The notes beneath the pieces were generated by a model that was given only the letters and a program-made list of their open reading frames with translations, made no database searches and was not told the DNA's origin. A program made the translations under genes and the position numbers. Of a DNA stretch of 47,788 bases, positions 24,442-33,600 are shown piece after piece (within the stretch, counting starts at the first letter, position 1; every line of letters starts with the position of its first letter). Origin of the DNA: Bacillus litorisediminis (GTDB taxonomy: Bacteria; Bacillota; Bacilli; Bacillales; JC228); the NCBI RefSeq assembly GCF_022808645.1, contig NZ_JAKZKT010000035.1:1-47788 (forward strand). The letters run 5' to 3'.

Positions 24442-25080
24442 ATGAAAATTGAAGTTTGGTCTGATTTTGCCTGTCCATTTTGTTATATAGGAAAACGACG
24501 ATTAGAAGAAGCGCTTGAACAATTTCCGCATCGTGATCAGGTGGAAGTAGAATTTCGAAGTTTTGAACTCGATCCAGACGCGCCAAAAGATCAGAAAGAC
24601 AGTTTACATGAGGTGTTGGCTAAGAAGTATAGAACTTCAATTGAGCAAGCGAAAGCAATGAATCAAAATGTCTCCGAAATGGCCCAAACAGTTGGATTAA
24701 CCTATAACCTTGATATGGCTATTCCGACTAATACTTTTACAGCTCATCGTCTGGCGCAGTATGCCAAATCACAAGGTAAAGAAAAAGAAATGGTGGAACT
24801 CTTGTTCAAAGCATACTTTACAGAAGGAAAGCACTTGAGTGATCATGACACTCTAGTTCAGCTTGCTTCAGAAGCAGGTTTAGATGAACAAGGTGTTAAA
24901 GCCGTCTTAGAAGGCAATGATTTTTCAAATGAGGTCCATTCTAATGAAATGGAAGCCCAGCAGTTAGGTGTTACAGGAGTCCCCTTCTTTGTGATAAACC
25001 GCAAATACGGCATCTCGGGAGCCCAACCACTTGAAGTTTTTGTGGAAACCTTAGAAAAAGTATGGCAGGAAGAAGCATGA
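24442..25080 (+). CDS. DsbA family / FrnE-like oxidoreductase
   Basis: The 212-residue protein starts MKIEVWSDFACPFCYIGKRR with the redox motif C11-P-F-C14 of the FrnE branch. A thioredoxin-fold cis-proline loop occurs later (GVTGVPFFVI). There is no signal peptide, so it acts in the cytoplasm. FrnE-like proteins are disulfide oxidoreductases or isomerases, and some members act in polyketide modification. GAAGGAG lies about 12 bases before the ATG. It is a single gene closed by a hairpin at 25086. Confidence 0.85.
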   Translation: MKIEVWSDFACPFCYIGKRRLEEALEQFPHRDQVEVEFRSFELDPDAPKDQKDSLHEVLAKKYRTSIEQAKAMNQNVSEMAQTVGLTYNLDMAIPTNTFTAHRLAQYAKSQGKEKEMVELLFKAYFTEGKHLSDHDTLVQLASEAGLDEQGVKAVLEGNDFSNEVHSNEMEAQQLGVTGVPFFVINRKYGISGAQPLEVFVETLEKVWQEEA

Positions 25081-25085
25081 TATTG

Positions 25086-25121
25086 AAATTCGGGTCGTGC
25101 CTGGCACCATCCGAATTTTCT
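25086..25121 (+). terminator. Compound hairpin terminator after the FrnE-like gene
   Basis: AAATTCGG (25086-25093) pairs with CCGAATTT (25111-25118), with an inner GTGCC/GGCAC stem, followed by a T-rich tail. The inner GTGCCTGGCAC core is similar to the repeat at 7835. Confidence 0.65.
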
Positions 25122-25144
25122 TGTTTTATGGAGAAGTATAATTT

Positions 25145-25171
25145 GAAACAAAAGAACCGTCCCTCTGTTTC
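25145..25171. repeat. Short stem-loop GAAACA/TGTTTC with GGGACGGTTC core
   Basis: GAAACA (25145-25150) and TGTTTC (25166-25171) flank AAGAACCGTCCCTC. The GGGACGGTTCTTTT string is familiar from intergenic elements in many Bacillus genomes, so this may be an interspersed repeat. Only one copy is in this window. Confidence 0.4.
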
Positions 25172-25185
25172 ATGATTCTATAATT

Positions 25186-25229
25186 TGTCAAATATGCCAC
25201 AAAAACCTTTCTTCAAAAAACTATATAAT
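25186..25229 (+). promoter_or_regulatory. fnr promoter with imperfect Fnr box
   Basis: TGTCA-AATATG-CCACA (25186-25201) differs from TGTGA-N6-TCACA at two positions and is centred about 42 bases before the start predicted from TATAAT (25224-25229). There is no -35 match, as expected for an activated promoter. This suggests Fnr autoregulation. Confidence 0.5.
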
Positions 25230-25259
25230 GAGGTTAGAAGAAGAGATGGAGGGGTTCAT

Positions 25260-25982
25260 ATGCTGGAGAACCGCTGTATCAATAATGATCATTTAATTTA
25301 TAATTCTTTTTTATTTTCGCAGGAAAACATGGATCGTTTGAAGGATCTAATGATAGATGAGGAGCTTGCCAAAGATTCCTATCTTTTTAATGAAGGCGAC
25401 AAATCAGATTCTCTTTATTTTATTAAAGATGGGGCCGTTAAGTTAACAAGAGTGACTGATGATGGGAAGGACTTAACTCTTTATTATTATCAGACTGGAG
25501 ACATATTTGGTGATTTCGGGGATACACCGACTTTATATCAAACATATAGTGCGATAGCTACATGTGATTGTAAAATTGGAGTCTTGAATAGAAGGGATTT
25601 AGAAATAGCGATATGGCAAAATAGTGATTTAGGTATTGATTTCATTAATTGGGTTAGCCACATGAATCGGTTTACGCAGCTGAAGCTGCGAGATTTAATG
25701 TTTTTTGGAAAATTAGGTGCGTTAGCTTCGACTCTAATTCGGATTGCAAATACGTTTGGACAGGAAAAAGAAAATGCAATCTATATCTACGAAAAATTTA
25801 CAAATCACGAACTGGCCAGTATGATTGGTGCTACGCGTGAAACGGTGAATCGAATGCTTAGTCAGCTGAAAAAAGACGATATTATCCACTATGAAAATGG
25901 CAAACTTGTAATTTTAGATATTGGATATCTGCGGCAGATTTGTCACTGTGAGGGATGTCCGAGACATATATGCCGATTATAA
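25260..25982 (+). CDS. fnr: Fnr, oxygen-sensing Crp/Fnr-family regulator
   Basis: The 240-residue protein has an N-terminal cyclic-nucleotide-type beta-roll (about 25-130), a dimerisation helix and a winged helix-turn-helix with TNHELASMIGATRETVNRML. The C-terminus carries C230-x2-C233-x4-C238, the spacing used by B. subtilis Fnr to hold a [4Fe-4S] cluster (with an extra Cys at 228). Bacillus Fnr activates anaerobic respiration genes at TGTGA-N6-TCACA sites. The longest ORF (25185) runs across the promoter; GGAGGGG is spaced for the ATG at 25260. Two perfect Fnr boxes lie upstream of the oxidase operon 480 bases downstream. Confidence 0.88.
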   Translation: MLENRCINNDHLIYNSFLFSQENMDRLKDLMIDEELAKDSYLFNEGDKSDSLYFIKDGAVKLTRVTDDGKDLTLYYYQTGDIFGDFGDTPTLYQTYSAIATCDCKIGVLNRRDLEIAIWQNSDLGIDFINWVSHMNRFTQLKLRDLMFFGKLGALASTLIRIANTFGQEKENAIYIYEKFTNHELASMIGATRETVNRMLSQLKKDDIIHYENGKLVILDIGYLRQICHCEGCPRHICRL

Positions 25983-25995
25983 GAGACTGTTATCA

Positions 25996-26028
25996 AAAAG
26001 ACCTGGTTCTACTAGGTTCTTTTTTTTA
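25996..26028. terminator. Terminator between fnr and the convergent membrane gene
   Basis: An AAAGACCT/AGGTTCTTT stem with one bulge is followed by eight Ts on the plus strand. Confidence 0.65.
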
Positions 26029-26292
26029 GTTTGAATTGAGAAAAAGGTAAGCGATTAAATAAAAGAGTACCAAAGAAATGATAGATCTGACCCAAATTAC
26101 TCTTTTGCCAACACCTGCTTTTGTTTCTAGATAATTCATATAAAACATAGTAAATAAGAAGCCCATAATAGTAAAACTGACCCCTTCCCAGTCATTTAAA
26201 ATTAATAATTTCAAGGCGCATAATAGTACAAAGACTGGTCCAGTGACACCGAAAACGAATATAGCGTAAAGACCTTTTTTAACGTCAATCAA
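26026..26292 (-). CDS. Small membrane protein, 88 residues
   Basis: Three hydrophobic segments (about 8-30, 37-55, 66-86) with few charged residues. No family is recognised. The start is TTG, with GGGGGA about eight bases upstream. It is divergent from the oxidase operon, so its own promoter must lie in the 245-base gap that also holds the Fnr boxes; whether Fnr influences it is unknown. Confidence 0.65.
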   Translation of the reverse strand: MIDVKKGLYAIFVFGVTGPVFVLLCALKLLILNDWEGVSFTIMGFLFTMFYMNYLETKAGVGKRVIWVRSIISLVLFYLIAYLFLNSN

Positions 26293-26459
26293 ATAAATTC
26301 CCCCTTTTTAAATAATAGACTTCTATTGATCCGATAGAGTTTCATTTCCATTCCAACCATAACGTACATTTTTCCAAAAAAATCTTACAAACTTTAAATT
26401 CATCCTATCTGAAAACCCCAACCGTAAGTTCATTAATCTGACACAGATTACTTAGAAAG

Positions 26460-26502
26460 TGTGACATTTATCACAGATGTGATGTTCCTCACATTTTAGA
26501 AT
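26460..26502 (+). promoter_or_regulatory. Oxidase operon promoter with two perfect Fnr boxes
   Basis: TGTGACATTTATCACA (26460-26475) and TGTGATGTTCCTCACA (26478-26493) are both exact TGTGA-N6-TCACA sites, 18 bases centre to centre. TAGAAT (26497-26502) is a good -10 with no -35. With a start at 26509 the first box is centred at -41.5, the class II activator position. The second covers about -31 to -16. Confidence 0.8.
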
Positions 26503-26537
26503 GAATTTGTAGCAATAACCGAAAGGAGGAAGGTGAA

Positions 26538-26705
26538 GTGAGTACCAGCATTAAACAAATGAAGACTCCTTCTACGTTTGAAACTAAACAAAATGCTGAA
26601 AAAGAAAAAAATCTGAAGGGAACGTTTATCTCAGTTCTCCTTGTAGGAGGTTTCATCGTTCTATCGTGGGCTGGAGTCTATTTACTTTTTATGAATCGTT
26701 TATGA
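26538..26705 (+). CDS. Cytochrome c oxidase subunit IIa (ba3 type)
   Basis: The 55-residue protein has a hydrophilic start (MSTSIKQMKTPSTFETKQNA) and one transmembrane helix (TFISVLLVGGFIVLSWAGVY), ending in LLFMNRL. This is the single-helix subunit IIa that packs against subunit I in B-family heme-copper oxidases. It starts with GTG after AAAGGAGG. It is the first gene of the oxidase operon, 21 bases before subunit II. Confidence 0.8.
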   Translation: MSTSIKQMKTPSTFETKQNAEKEKNLKGTFISVLLVGGFIVLSWAGVYLLFMNRL

Positions 26706-26726
26706 CAGAAGGTTGGGGGTGAGGAG

Positions 26727-27194
26727 ATGCATTTATATAAATATGAAAAAATTTGGCTCCTGCTTGGCGGGGGAACACTCATTATTTTCTTGATGCTGGT
26801 AGGTATTCAAACTTTTGCGATGGGGATGGCACCGCCAAGTCATCAGGAAACGATTGACCCGAATAAGGTCGATCAAACCGCACCTTTTAATAAGCCAGGC
26901 TTAAAGCAGATAGGCGAAAATGAATATGAATTGGTGATGGTTGCGCAGGCGTTTGCCTACTCTCCCGGAAATATTGAGATTCCTAAGGGAGCCACGGTTC
27001 ATTTCCTTGTTACAAGCAAGGACGTAGTTCATGGGTTTCAAATTGCCGGGACGAATGTCAATATGATGATCACACCTGGTCATATTAGCAGAATAACTCA
27101 TACATTCAGTGAAACAGGCAGCTTTTTAGTTCTTTGTAATGAATACTGTGGTGTCGGGCACCAGGCCATGGGCACGACCATCGAGGTGATGTAA
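26727..27194 (+). CDS. cbaB: ba3/b(o/a)3-type cytochrome c oxidase subunit II (CuA)
   Basis: The 155-residue protein has one N-terminal transmembrane helix (about 10-31) and an extracytoplasmic cupredoxin domain. The CuA ligand set is complete: H102 (VVHGFQ) and C137-x3-C141-x3-H145-x2-M148 (CNEYCGVGHQAM). It accepts electrons from cytochrome c and passes them to subunit I. The short single-helix form is typical of ba3-type enzymes. GGGGTGAGGAG precedes the ATG; its stop abuts the next start. Confidence 0.9.
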   Translation: MHLYKYEKIWLLLGGGTLIIFLMLVGIQTFAMGMAPPSHQETIDPNKVDQTAPFNKPGLKQIGENEYELVMVAQAFAYSPGNIEIPKGATVHFLVTSKDVVHGFQIAGTNVNMMITPGHISRITHTFSETGSFLVLCNEYCGVGHQAMGTTIEVM

Positions 27195-28844
27195 ATGAAT
27201 AATTCTATAACTCTCGTCGACCGGGTAGATGCAAAATTAAGTATGTCCCATATATGGGTCGCTTTTACCGCTTTATTCCTGGGAGCTATTGCAGGCTTGC
27301 TTCAAACGTTAGTTCGAAGCGGAACCGTCACTTTACCTGCAGGAATCGGGTATTATCAATTGCTAACAGCCCATGGAGTATTGCTTGGTCTTGTTTTTAC
27401 GACATTTTTTATCATTGGTTTTCTTTTTGCGGCGATGAGCCGTACTACTGGCATTATGAACAATGCTGTTAGGAAATTGGGCTGGCTTGGATTTATCCTG
27501 ATGACTGCAGGAACTGTATTAACAGTGATTATGATTTTGCTAAATAAGGCAACAGTTTTGTATACGTTCTACGCACCGCTTCAAGCTTCACCTTGGTTTT
27601 ATATTGGCCTGACTTTACTAGTTGTAGGGAGTTGGATTAGCGGGTTCGGAATCTTTCGGCAGTATTACCTTTGGAAAAAAACAAACAAAGGAAAACTTTC
27701 ACCATTGTTAGCTTTTATGGCAGTCGTAACGATGTTGCTTTGGCTCATTTCTACATTAGGAGTTGCTGCAGCCGTTCTCGTTCAATTTATTCCTTGGTCC
27801 TTTGGATGGGTAGATACGATTAATATATTATTAAGTCGGACTCTATTTTGGTATTTCGGTCACCCACTCGTTTATTTCTGGCTGCTTCCAGCGTACATGT
27901 GCTGGTATGTGGTGATTCCAAAGATTATAGGAGGCAAAGTATTCAGTGACTCTCTTGCAAGATTAGCATTTATTTTATTTTTACTCTTTTCAATTCCCGT
28001 TGGGTTCCATCATCAGCTTTTAGAACCAGGCGTTTCAGCTGGATGGAAATTTTTGCAGGTGGTCTTAACCTTTATGGTTATTATTCCATCCCTAATGACA
28101 GCTTTCTCTTTATTTGCAACGTTTGAGCTAGCTGGTCGTGAAAAAGGAGCCAAAGGGTTATTCGGATGGTTTAAAAAACTGCCATGGAAAGATGTTCGCT
28201 TCTTTGCGCCAATGGTTGGGATGCTCATCTTTATTCCAGCAGGTGCTGGCGGGATTATTAATGCAAGCAACCAATTAAACCAAGTCGTTCATAATACCCT
28301 ATGGGTAACAGGACATTTTCATTTGACAGTGGCGACTTCAGTAGCACTAACCTTTTTTGGAATTTCATACTGGCTAGTGCCGCATTTAACCGGCCGTATA
28401 TTAACAGCAAAATTGAACAGGCTTGGAATTACGCAAACGATTCTGTGGGCAGTCGGAATGTTTTTTATGTCAGGATCAATGCATACAGTGGGATTATTTG
28501 GCGCTCCGAGAAGAACAGCCTATACAACGTACAATGATCACCCAGATGCCCTTGGATGGATTCCTTATCAAACTGCAATGGCTATCGGGGGAACGATCCT
28601 ATTCATCGCGATTCTTTTATTAATCTACATCTTTATTAGACTAGTATTCTTTGCACCAAAAGGCGCAGAAGAATTTCCTGTTGGAGAGGTAGCTGATGCT
28701 TCAGAGGCTACTCCTAAAATTTTTGAGAATTGGAAGGTTTGGATTGGGATTACGGTAGGTTTGATTTTAGTGGCTTATACCATTCCAGTAATAGACATGA
28801 TTCAGCATGCACCTCCAGGATCACCTGGATTTAAGCTATGGTAA
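27195..28844 (+). CDS. cbaA: ba3/b(o/a)3-type cytochrome c oxidase subunit I
   Basis: The 549-residue protein has about thirteen transmembrane helices. The heme-copper core shows the low-spin heme histidine in TAHGVLLGLVF, the CuB histidine in FWYFGHPLVYFW (followed by Y in a ba3 arrangement) and the paired histidines of VTGHFHLTVATSV. It reduces O2 to water and pumps protons. The start directly follows the subunit II stop, with GAGGTGAT as the ribosome binding site. Fnr boxes ahead of the operon point to oxygen-dependent control. The gene symbol follows the Geobacillus b(o/a)3 naming. Confidence 0.9.
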   Translation: MNNSITLVDRVDAKLSMSHIWVAFTALFLGAIAGLLQTLVRSGTVTLPAGIGYYQLLTAHGVLLGLVFTTFFIIGFLFAAMSRTTGIMNNAVRKLGWLGFILMTAGTVLTVIMILLNKATVLYTFYAPLQASPWFYIGLTLLVVGSWISGFGIFRQYYLWKKTNKGKLSPLLAFMAVVTMLLWLISTLGVAAAVLVQFIPWSFGWVDTINILLSRTLFWYFGHPLVYFWLLPAYMCWYVVIPKIIGGKVFSDSLARLAFILFLLFSIPVGFHHQLLEPGVSAGWKFLQVVLTFMVIIPSLMTAFSLFATFELAGREKGAKGLFGWFKKLPWKDVRFFAPMVGMLIFIPAGAGGIINASNQLNQVVHNTLWVTGHFHLTVATSVALTFFGISYWLVPHLTGRILTAKLNRLGITQTILWAVGMFFMSGSMHTVGLFGAPRRTAYTTYNDHPDALGWIPYQTAMAIGGTILFIAILLLIYIFIRLVFFAPKGAEEFPVGEVADASEATPKIFENWKVWIGITVGLILVAYTIPVIDMIQHAPPGSPGFKLW

Positions 28845-28881
28845 TAACAATAAAATGATGAATTCTTTGGGGGAATTTTCA

Positions 28882-29232
28882 ATGAAAAAAACATTTTTTG
28901 TAATTATGGTTCTTTTGGTAATGCTTATAGGAACAGCATGTGGAGGAGCGGGGGATGCCGATGAGGGATCAACGGGCGGAAATACCGTCACCATTGAGGC
29001 ATCTAACTGGCAATTCGATAAAACTGAGTATACCGTACCAGCTGGGGATGTGACCGTTAATCTTAAAAATGCGGATGGTTTCCACGGCATTACCATTGAA
29101 GGAACAGAGATCAGCATTGAAGGTGACGGAAAAGCAACAGCCAATCTTAAAGCCGGAGAATACACTATCCGCTGCAGTGTCATATGCGGAGAAGGACACG
29201 CAGAAATGGTTGCCAAACTTATTGTCGAATAA
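28882..29232 (+). CDS. CuA-type cupredoxin lipoprotein
   Basis: The 116-residue precursor has a signal sequence ending LIGTAC (lipid-modified C20), a Gly/Asp/Ser linker, then a cupredoxin domain. It carries a full CuA ligand set: H68 (FHGITIEG) and C98-x3-C102-x3-H106-x2-M109. It therefore duplicates the copper domain of subunit II on a lipid anchor. It is the last gene of the oxidase operon, 37 bases after subunit I, with GGGGGAA before the ATG at 28882 (the in-frame extension to 28807 overlaps subunit I). It may deliver copper to, or shuttle electrons with, the oxidase. Confidence 0.82.
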   Translation: MKKTFFVIMVLLVMLIGTACGGAGDADEGSTGGNTVTIEASNWQFDKTEYTVPAGDVTVNLKNADGFHGITIEGTEISIEGDGKATANLKAGEYTIRCSVICGEGHAEMVAKLIVE

Positions 29233-29236
29233 AACT

Positions 29237-29266
29237 GGGGGCGTGCATGTCACGTCCCTTTTTTTA
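29237..29266 (+). terminator. Terminator of the oxidase operon
   Basis: GGGCGTG and CACGTCCC form a stem with one bulge around CATGT, followed by seven Ts. Confidence 0.7.
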
Positions 29267-29339
29267 TTGTTTAGGAAATTATAAAATTCTCGACTTGTGG
29301 ATAATTGTTCCTATTTTTTTGTTATTAGGTATAAGTAAT

Positions 29340-30326
29340 AGAATAGGCCCGTGATTCGGACACGAAGGCTGGAAAATTCGAAAAGCTGTCAGAATAGGCC
29401 CATGATTCGGACACAGATGGATGGAAATTCCGCAAAGCTGTCACAATAAGCCCGAGATTCGGACACAGATGGCTGGACATTCCGCAAAGCTGTCAGAATA
29501 AGCCCATGATTCGTACACAGATGGATGGAAATTCCGCAAAGCAGTCAGAATAGGCCCATGATTCGGACACAGATGGATGGAAATTCCGGAAAGCTGTCCG
29601 AAAAGGTCTGTGATTCGGACACAGATGGCTGGAAATTCTCCAAAGCTGTCAGAATAGGCCCGTGATTCGGACACAGATGGCTGGAAATTCAGGAAAGCTG
29701 TCAGAATAAGCCCGAGATTCGGACACAGATGGCTGGACATTCCGCAAAGCTGTCACAATAAGCCCGAGATTCGGACACAGATGGCTGGAAATTTGGAAAA
29801 GCTGTCAGAATAAGCCCATGATTCGGACACAGATGGCTGGAAATTCCGGAAAGCAGTCAGAATAGGTCCGTGATTCGGACACGCATAGCCGAGAATTCCG
29901 CAAAGCTGTCAGAATAAGCCCGTGATTTGGACACGAATAGCCGGAAATTCCGCAAAGCTGTCAGAATAGGTCCGTGATTCAGAAACGCATAGCCGAGAAT
30001 TCCGCAAAGCTGTCAGAATAAGCCCGTGATTCTGTCACAGATGGCTGGAAATTCAGGAAAGCTGTCAGAATAAGCCCGTGATTCGGACACGAATGGCTGG
30101 AAATTCCGCAAAGCTGTCAGAATAGGCCCGAGATTCGGACACGAATGGCTGGAAATTCCGCAAAGCTGTCAGAATAGGCCCGTGATTTGGACACGAATAA
30201 CCGGAAATTCCGCAAAGCTGTCAGAATAGGTCTGTGATTCGGACACAGATGGCTGGAAATTCTCCAAAGCTGTCAGAATAGGCCCGAGATTCGGACATGC
30301 ATAGCTGAGAATTCCGCAAAGCTGTC
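29340..30326. repeat. Tandem array: 19 copies of a 52-bp repeat
   Basis: Nineteen head-to-tail units fill 29340-30326; the first is 51 bp, the rest exactly 52 bp. A typical unit starts AGAATAGGCCCGTGATTCGG, continues ACACAGATGGCTGGAAATTC and ends CGCAAAGCTGTC. Variation is concentrated in four places (GG/AG, CGTG/CATG/CGAG, AGATGG/GAATGG/GCATAG, and CCGC/CTCC/CAGG/CCGG after AATT). Unit length is not a multiple of three, so it is not a protein repeat. There are no unique spacers, so it is not CRISPR. The array lies between the oxidase operon terminator and the pullulanase gene. Confidence 0.95.
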
Positions 30327-30587
30327 AGAATAACTTCCAATCATCTTGAGTTAAGTGAATGTCTAATGTTTTTAGGTTATGTAGGATTTGTTCTTTCATT
30401 ACTCATGTTTCTCACGTGATATGGCGAATATAGGAAAATGGTAGTATTATTTGTCGAAGCTATTGATAGAGTTTAAATCTTGGTGTAAAAATAAAGTAAA
30501 TATGAAAGCGTTTGCATTAATTGTTAGGAAACAAATTTTTGGCAAGGAGGGATATAAGGTAAAAGGAGTTTTATTTTCTTATAAAGA

Positions 30588-30609
30588 TTTGTGCAAACGG
30601 TTTCGCAAA
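30588..30609 (+). promoter_or_regulatory. LacI/CcpA-type operator-like dyad upstream of the pullulanase gene
   Basis: TTTGTGCAAACGGTTTCGCAAA is an imperfect palindrome centred on CG (TTTG-x-GC...GC-AAA); its core TGCAAACGGTTTCG resembles cre sites with about four mismatches. It is 54 bases before the TTG start. Catabolite control of a starch-degrading enzyme would be expected. No clear -35/-10 pair was found. The 330-base gap 30327-30662 otherwise shows nothing convincing. Confidence 0.35.
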
Positions 30610-30662
30610 GCTGTTTTTATACGAATCTATTATGTCATGGACAGAGCAAAGGGGGAAATTGT

Positions 30663-33600
30663 TTGAAAAGGAATAAATTTAAACTAGTTTCAATATGTAT
30701 GATTTTTGCCATGATTCTTCAATCTTTTAGCGGAATAATTCCAATTTCACATGCAGAACAGCGAGTTGTTACATTAGTAGGAAATCTGCAAGATGAACTT
30801 GGTGCAAGCGAAGAATGGAACCCGTCTGCACCTGAAACGATTATGACTCCAATAGGAAATGGATTCTATCAATTTTCGGGTGAATTGCCTGCTGGTACTT
30901 ATGAATATAAAATTGCGATTAACGGAAGCTGGGAAGAAAATTATGGATACGGGGGAAGAAACGGAGAAAACCTTACATTCACTCTGCAAGAACCGACAAA
31001 TATAACTTTCCACTTCCATGATGGAACAAAAGCAATTGCCGACTCAACCTGGTATCAAGCAATCCCGCAAGAGAAACAGCCTCGTATTGCAGGAACGATT
31101 CAACCTGCAATTGGTGCAGGAAATGAATGGAGTCCTGGCACATCAACCGCCATTCTGCTGGATGACAATTTTGACAATATTTATACTTACAAAACTACCG
31201 TTCCTCAAGGAAACTATGAATATAAAATTGTCCTTGGAAGTAATTGGGGACAAGAATATCCAAACACCAATGCCACATTACATGTATTAGCAGAATCCGA
31301 AATTACCTTCTTTTACAACAACAATACCAAAGAAGTCTATACCGACTATAGCCCAGAAGGATCGGATAATAACGTCCATTGGGATAATCTTTTTCACGAT
31401 ACCTGGGATGAAACGTATCGCTCACCGTTTGGAGCCGTTTCAACGAATACACCAGTTACTCTACGTCTTGCTTCCAAAGAAGGGGATTTGACAGGTGCTG
31501 ATCTTTTCATAAGAAATCAAAACACCGGAACTTCTAAGGTTGTTTCAATGACTAAAGCAGGAACAGCCAACGGAAAAGACTACTGGGAAGCTATTTTTAC
31601 CCCGACGCAAAAAGGAGTTTACGGCTATAAATTTATTGCTGAAGACCAAACAGCACGTGCTGAGTATGGCGAAGACACAAAAGAAGGCCACATTGGTAAA
31701 ACTGTAGCTGCTAATGCCGATCTTTTCCAGTTAACCGTATTTGATCCATCCTTTAAAACTCCGGATTGGATGAAAGAGGCCGTTGTCTATCAAATTTTTC
31801 CTGACCGATTCTTCAATGGGAATCAGGAAAACGATACGGCCAAAACAAATGCTAGAGGTTCTGAGCCAATTGAACATCAGGAGTGGAATGAGCTCCCAGA
31901 TAATCCGGATTTAAGCGGCAGTGCCGATTATGATGGGGATGGAATTTGGAGTAATGACTTTTTTGGAGGAGATATTGCAGGAATCCAGCAAAAATTAGAC
32001 TATCTTCAATCTCTCGGTGTTAATACTTTGTATCTCAATCCAATTGCCAGTGCAGCCTCCAACCATAAATATGATGCCTCCGATTGGAAAACAATCGATC
32101 CAATGTTTGGAACGCCTGAAGAGTTTTATGCTTTCACAAACGAATTGTCTAAAAGAGGCATGCATTTAATTTTGGATGGGGTCTTTAATCACTCTGGGGA
32201 TGACTCGATTTACTTTGACCGTTACGGAAAATATAAAACAGTTGGGGCCTATGAATATTGGTCACGTATTTACGATTTAATGAACGAACAAGGGCTACCC
32301 GAAGAAGAAGCAAAGGTTGAGGCACGCAATCAGCTAGAGGCAGAGGGACAAGTGTTTGATGATGTGCTTGGGTATCACAATTGGTTTAATATCAGGAATG
32401 AAAAAGTCGATAAGGGTTTACTGACAGAACGATATGCATACCAGGCATGGTGGGGATTTGATTCTCTTCCTGAAATAAAAAGTATCCCTGGTTCAGCCGT
32501 AAACTACGATAGTGAACTAAATAATGGACAGTTTGCCGATTACATTATGTATGCTGAGGATTCTGTGGCTAAATCATGGATTAAAAAAGGCGGTTCCGGC
32601 TGGAGATTAGACGTGGCAAACGAGGTTGATATGGAATTTTGGCGGGAGTTTCGCAAGCAACTAAAGTCTTCAGAATTTTCCGGAACGGGTGCAACTTTAC
32701 AGGAAGGTGAAGAACCGCTAATTCTCGGTGAAATCTGGGATGATGCTTCTAAATATTTCTTAGGGGATCAATATGACTCCGTTATGAACTACCGTTTCCG
32801 AGGTGCCATTTTAGATTTCCTGACAAATGGCAATGCAGAAAATGCTGCAGCTCAGCTAACAGCCGTTCAGGAAGATTACCCTGCTGAGGCCTACTATGCA
32901 CTAATGAATTTAATGGGATCCCATGATACGGCCCGTGCAGTTTTTCTGCTAGGAGGCGGTTCAGATGCAACCACGATTGCTGAACAGGAACCAAACTATA
33001 ATCATCAACTCGGTGTACAACGCTTAAAATTAGCTTCTATTATCCAAATGGGCTACCCTGGTGCACCAACCATCTATTATGGTGACGAAGCGGGAGTAAC
33101 TGGTTCTCACGACCCCGATGACCGCAGGACTTATCCATGGGGAAATGAAGATCAGGATTTAATCAATCATTACCGAACGATTGGTGAAGTACGGACCAAA
33201 CACAGTGATCTATTTGCACATGGAGACATGAAAACGATCTATGCAAATGGAGATGTTTTAGCATTTGCACGTATCACAAGTGATAAGTTTGGAATCATTG
33301 CTATTAATAGAAGTTCTTCTGAAAAAACGATAGAAATTGATGTTAAAGAATTGTTGAAAAATGGGATATCACTAACTGACCAGATAGATCTTTCGTCTAC
33401 AGTGACTTCGGAAAACGGAAAAGTTACGCTTGTACTTCCTGCCATGTCAGGCCGAATGCTTGTCAGCCAAGCAGGACAGGATCTTGCTTTCCCAGAAAAG
33501 GTTTCTCACCTCTCAGCCGAAGCAGGGCAAGGTCAGGTGACTTTATCTTGGACCGGCGGAACAGGCTCGTATAAAATCTACCAATCAACTTTAAAAGGGG

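Noticed and set aside
29441-29740. 99-codon minus-strand ORF inside the tandem repeat
   Set aside because: It is a by-product of the repeat: the 52-bp unit is not a multiple of three, so the frame cycles and gives a repetitive, unlikely protein with no ribosome binding site.
29340-30326. CRISPR array
   Set aside because: The whole 52-bp unit is conserved; there are no unique spacers of constant length between short repeats, and no cas genes nearby.
30451-30666. 71-codon ORF upstream of the pullulanase
   Set aside because: It runs through the putative operator and ribosome binding site and has no plausible start signal.
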